This document shows positions 6,809-8,862 of a stretch of 8,862 bases of DNA, piece by piece; within the stretch, counting starts at the first letter, position 1, and each line of letters starts with the position of its first letter. A model generated the notes under the pieces. It saw only the letters and a program-made list of their open reading frames with translations, did not search any database and was not told the origin of the DNA. The stretch is taken from positions 1 through 8,862 of the forward strand of contig JAQTOL010000111.1 of NCBI GenBank assembly GCA_028748945.1, in the 5' to 3' direction. This stretch comes from Paludibacter sp. (GTDB lineage Bacteria > Bacteroidota > Bacteroidia > Bacteroidales > Paludibacteraceae). The position numbers and the translations under genes were made by a program.

Positions 6809-8026
6809 ATGAAAAAAATGAAAAAAATATATTTTATAGTAAGTCTGGCCGTTTTAGCCTTATTTACTTCTTGCACTGATTTCAATGCAACAAATTTCCC
6901 GGGATATGATGATGCGGCTAAACCAACAAATTTAGTTACATATAATTATATATTGGTTGAGGGTGATTACAGTACCATAAGTAAAGCTGTATTAGCGAAT
7001 GCAACAAATGCCAACGACTCTGCACTTGCAAAAGCAATAGGTACCAATAAAGTATTTCGGGACTCTGCTCAGTTTAGTACCGGTATCCCTTTATTATTGA
7101 ATACAAAGTACATCTATGTTGATAATAAATCAACAGCTATGATAACTTATAATTTAAATGTACCCTACGATACTACAAAAATTATAGCGGCTAACAAATT
7201 AACTTTACAGGATAGCGATTATATTGCTATGGGAAAAGGAAGTAATCAACCCGGACAATACAAAAATTTTTCAGGAGCAATTGATCCAAATTATTATTTG
7301 CCAATCTGGTTGAAGTTGACGAAACAAATGAATATAACTCCTTATATCAAATCAGGCGAAGTTCGATTAATCCGTTATAAATATTACAACGGTTCAGCTA
7401 CTGTTCAGAATTACGCTGTATTTATCTATGATGGTACAAATTGGGCGGCTTACAATGCAAAAACAGCTAAAAAGGCGAAATTTGTTTTCAATGATGGTAA
7501 TTGGCAATTTGTCAATTCGGAAATTTTCCTCGGATTGGTTGATGGCATAGGTGAATTTACGACTGTCAGCGTATCCGGAGATCAGGTTTGGGCATGGGAT
7601 AGTTATAACTACATGAAAATGACCGGATATGTTTCAGGTTCTTATTTTGATAATGAAGACTGGTTAATTTCACCTGCTATGAATTTATCAGACAGGATTA
7701 CCCCATGGCTTAGCTTCATGCATGTTGGAAGATATTTTGGTGATTCAGGTTCAAGCACTGACAAAATGCGCAAAGCAATTACAGTTTGGGTTTCAACAAA
7801 ATACGATGGAACTAATTTTAAAGCAGAAGACTGGACTCAATTAACAATTCCTGATGCCGGTTATCCAAGTGGTGCCAGTTGGACGCTGATTTCTTCTACT
7901 CCAATCAGTTTAGCTGCTTATGCAAAAAAGAACAATGTGAGAATTGCTTTTAAATATTTAAGTAGTGCTTCTGATAATGCCGCTGGAACATGGGAAGTTA
8001 AGAACGTATTAGTATACGAAGAATAG
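6809..8026 (+). CDS. Lipoprotein with C-terminal choice-of-anchor-J-like domain, partner of the TonB receptor
   Basis: Probably a surface or outer-membrane lipoprotein of 405 residues. A type II signal peptide ends in the lipobox LFTSC, with C22 as the lipidated residue (C19 if translation starts at the second ATG, 6818; both fit). The residues after the cysteine (TDFNA) lack the run of acidic residues of strong Bacteroidota surface-export signals, so surface exposure is uncertain. Residues about 45-116 and 129-194 look like two diverged copies of one module, each with a DY near the start, a PLLL/LPIWL hydrophobic patch and an ITYN/IRYKYY strand. Next comes YDGTNWAAYNA...FVFNDGNWQF (206-234). 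Residues about 239-405 resemble choice-of-anchor-J / jelly-roll domains (GLVDGIGEF, EDWLISPAMNLSD, ITVWVSTKYDGT, RIAFKYLSS, TWEVKNVLVYEE). I recognise the architecture as typical of lipoproteins encoded beside TonB receptors but know no ligand. It ends the operon before a strong terminator. Confidence 0.85.
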   Translation: MKKMKKIYFIVSLAVLALFTSCTDFNATNFPGYDDAAKPTNLVTYNYILVEGDYSTISKAVLANATNANDSALAKAIGTNKVFRDSAQFSTGIPLLLNTKYIYVDNKSTAMITYNLNVPYDTTKIIAANKLTLQDSDYIAMGKGSNQPGQYKNFSGAIDPNYYLPIWLKLTKQMNITPYIKSGEVRLIRYKYYNGSATVQNYAVFIYDGTNWAAYNAKTAKKAKFVFNDGNWQFVNSEIFLGLVDGIGEFTTVSVSGDQVWAWDSYNYMKMTGYVSGSYFDNEDWLISPAMNLSDRITPWLSFMHVGRYFGDSGSSTDKMRKAITVWVSTKYDGTNFKAEDWTQLTIPDAGYPSGASWTLISSTPISLAAYAKKNNVRIAFKYLSSASDNAAGTWEVKNVLVYEE

Positions 8027-8054
8027 ATCAGTTTGCAGAAATAATAATTCAGAT

Positions 8055-8091
8055 AAAAAGCTGTCACTTGATTTTAGTGACAGCTTTTTTT
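8055..8091 (+). terminator. Rho-independent terminator of the receptor/lipoprotein operon
   Basis: A perfect 14-bp inverted repeat (8055-8068 with 8076-8089; core AGCTGTCACT / AGTGACAGCT) with a 7-nt loop is followed by a T run to 8091, 28 bp after the lipoprotein stop. The matching A run on the 5' side means it could also terminate in reverse, though no minus-strand gene ends here. Confidence 0.92.
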
Positions 8092-8373
8092 ACATTCAAT
8101 ATTTCGGGAATCTACATATTTCGGACATTTTACAGACACCATCAAAAGACTTCATCATAATTTTCAATTTTATAATTTACAATTTAAGAAAAATCATGCA
8201 GCAATCACAGGACAGATATTACTTACTTTAAACTCTAAACTACTGGTTATAAACTATTTCTTCAGCACTCTTAATATGAAATAACCATTAAACAATTAGA
8301 TCAACATACCGGGAATACCTGAACTATTTCAACTTTCAGTTGTTTAAAAATCAATATACTAATTATATAAAAA
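8092..8373. other. AT-rich intergenic region without recognisable features
   Basis: About 280 bp between the operon terminator and the CDGSH gene. I found no coding frame with family resemblance, no tRNA-like structure, no strong hairpin and no exact TAnnTTTG box on the plus strand, so the promoter of the downstream gene is not identified. The stretch is strongly AT-rich with short A/T words only. Confidence 0.5.
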
Positions 8374-8568
8374 ATGGATAATTCAACTCAATTTTCAGTC
8401 AAGGTCATCAAGGGTGGTCCTTATGTAGTTTCGGGAAATTTTAAATTAGATTTGCCTTCGGGCGAAGTAAAAGAGTGCGTCGATAAAACATTTTTTTGTC
8501 GGTGCGGTCATAGCAATAATAAACCGTTTTGCGATGGATCACATGCAAAAAACGATTTTGACAAATAA
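8374..8568 (+). CDS. Small CDGSH iron-sulfur domain protein
   Basis: This 64-residue protein has one CDGSH motif of the mitoNEET-like family, which binds a redox-active, acid-labile [2Fe-2S] cluster through three cysteines and one histidine. The pattern CxCx2Sx3PxCDGSH is complete: C42, C44, C53 and H57 in CRCGHSNNKPFCDGSH. C35 is an additional cysteine outside the motif. The N-terminal part (VKVIKGGPYVVSGNFKL, residues 9-25) forms the usual beta strands ahead of the cluster site. There is no signal peptide or membrane anchor, so a soluble cytoplasmic protein is likely. Length is normal for single-motif bacterial members. It appears to be its own transcription unit, with a terminator 22 bp after the stop. 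The physiological role of bacterial stand-alone members is not established; electron or cluster transfer is the usual suggestion. Confidence 0.93.
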   Translation: MDNSTQFSVKVIKGGPYVVSGNFKLDLPSGEVKECVDKTFFCRCGHSNNKPFCDGSHAKNDFDK

Positions 8569-8590
8569 TCATAAAGTATTTATTGAAAAT

Positions 8591-8626
8591 AAACAGATAG
8601 AAAAAACTTCTATCTGTTTGTTTTTT
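8591..8626 (+). terminator. Rho-independent terminator after the CDGSH gene
   Basis: A perfect 12-bp inverted repeat (AAACAGATAGAA at 8591-8602 with TTCTATCTGTTT at 8608-8619), 5-nt loop AAAAC, followed by G and six T, lies 22 bp after the stop codon. The stem is AT-rich, but position and T tract make it convincing. Confidence 0.88.
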
Positions 8627-8702
8627 AATGGCTTTATCAATCATTTATATTCGGTTAACGTTATTTCCGTTTATTTGTAAGCAGACTTTCAGTTTTTAGT
8701 GT

Positions 8703-8710
8703 TAATTTTG
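8703..8710 (+). promoter_or_regulatory. Candidate -7 promoter box of the metallo-hydrolase gene
   Basis: TAATTTTG exactly matches TAnnTTTG and lies 18 bp upstream of the ATG at 8729. A TTTG at 8674-8677 could be the -33 element with a 25-bp gap, the same long gap as at the TonB-receptor promoter. The preceding terminator makes a promoter here expected. Confidence 0.55.
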
Positions 8711-8728
8711 TAATCATAAAATCAGATA

Positions 8729-8862
8729 ATGGATAAATTGCGTTTTCAAAGTTTTGGCAGTGGCAGTAGTGGAAATTGTTATTTTATTGGTAACGCTTCG
8801 AGCGGTATACTTATTGATGCCGGATTAGGAGCACGCTCCATTCGCAAAAGTCTGCGATTGAT
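8729..8862 (+). CDS. MBL-fold metallo-hydrolase, YycJ/WalJ type (N-terminus only)
   Basis: Only the first 44 codons are inside the window. They read MDKLRFQSFGSGSSGNCYFI and then GNASSGILIDAGLGARSIRK. GSGSSGNC followed by an ILIDAG strand is the N-terminal signature of the YycJ/WalJ (VicX) branch of the metallo-beta-lactamase fold, proteins proposed to act as nucleases or hydrolases in DNA metabolism. The HxHxDH metal-binding motif should follow beyond the right edge, so activity cannot be judged. The start at 8729 gives the usual few residues before the first strand and lies just downstream of a promoter box. The family assignment rests on a short stretch but a characteristic one. Confidence 0.85.
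   Translation, partial: MDKLRFQSFGSGSSGNCYFIGNASSGILIDAGLGARSIRKSLRL

Noticed and set aside
4151..8026. Reading the pair as a canonical SusC/SusD polysaccharide utilisation locus
   Set aside because: The receptor is shorter than SusC, the lipoprotein lacks SusD-like TPR architecture, and no glycoside hydrolase or sensor gene is present.
8441..8644. Minus-strand frame over the CDGSH gene and its terminator
   Set aside because: It runs through the terminator hairpin and antisense to the CDGSH motif.

Overview
The window looks like chromosomal DNA of a member of the Bacteroidota, most likely Bacteroidales or a close relative. The evidence is low GC, no Shine-Dalgarno sites ahead of the starts, several -7 boxes of the Bacteroidota type (TAnnTTTG), a TonB-dependent receptor with an N-terminal carboxypeptidase-regulatory-like domain, and a receptor/lipoprotein gene pair. 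No species call is justified.

Left part, minus strand (1-3752): guaD (guanine deaminase) lies upstream of mfd (transcription-repair coupling factor), whose C-terminus runs off the left edge. Between them is about 490 bp that does not look like ordinary spacer. A decayed gene of the four-helix-bundle S23/intervening-sequence protein family (frameshift plus stop) sits between two inverted arrays of an 8-bp repeat (GGTTAATT on one side, AATTAACC on the other). One array supplies the guaD stop codon. The other abuts the mfd 5' end, where I find no ATG, GTG or TTG in a plausible place, only an ATC exactly where the initiator is expected. This cassette and its effect on the two neighbours is the most interesting part of the window.

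Middle, plus strand (3753-8091): a 400-bp AT-rich divergent intergenic region with a good promoter candidate, a 12-bp palindrome and a short direct repeat leads into a two-gene unit. The first gene is an 877-residue TonB-dependent receptor. After 24 bp comes a 405-residue lipoprotein with a C-terminal choice-of-anchor-J-like domain. The unit ends in a perfect 14-bp hairpin terminator. It resembles an outer-membrane uptake pair in which the lipoprotein takes the place of SusD; the ligand cannot be read from the sequence.

Right part, plus strand (8092-8862): about 280 bp of featureless AT-rich DNA, a 64-residue CDGSH iron-sulfur protein gene with its own terminator, then a promoter candidate and the first 44 codons of a YycJ/WalJ-type metallo-beta-lactamase-fold hydrolase cut by the window edge.

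The genes do not form one pathway. DNA repair, purine salvage, outer-membrane transport and two small housekeeping-like genes lie side by side as separate transcription units.
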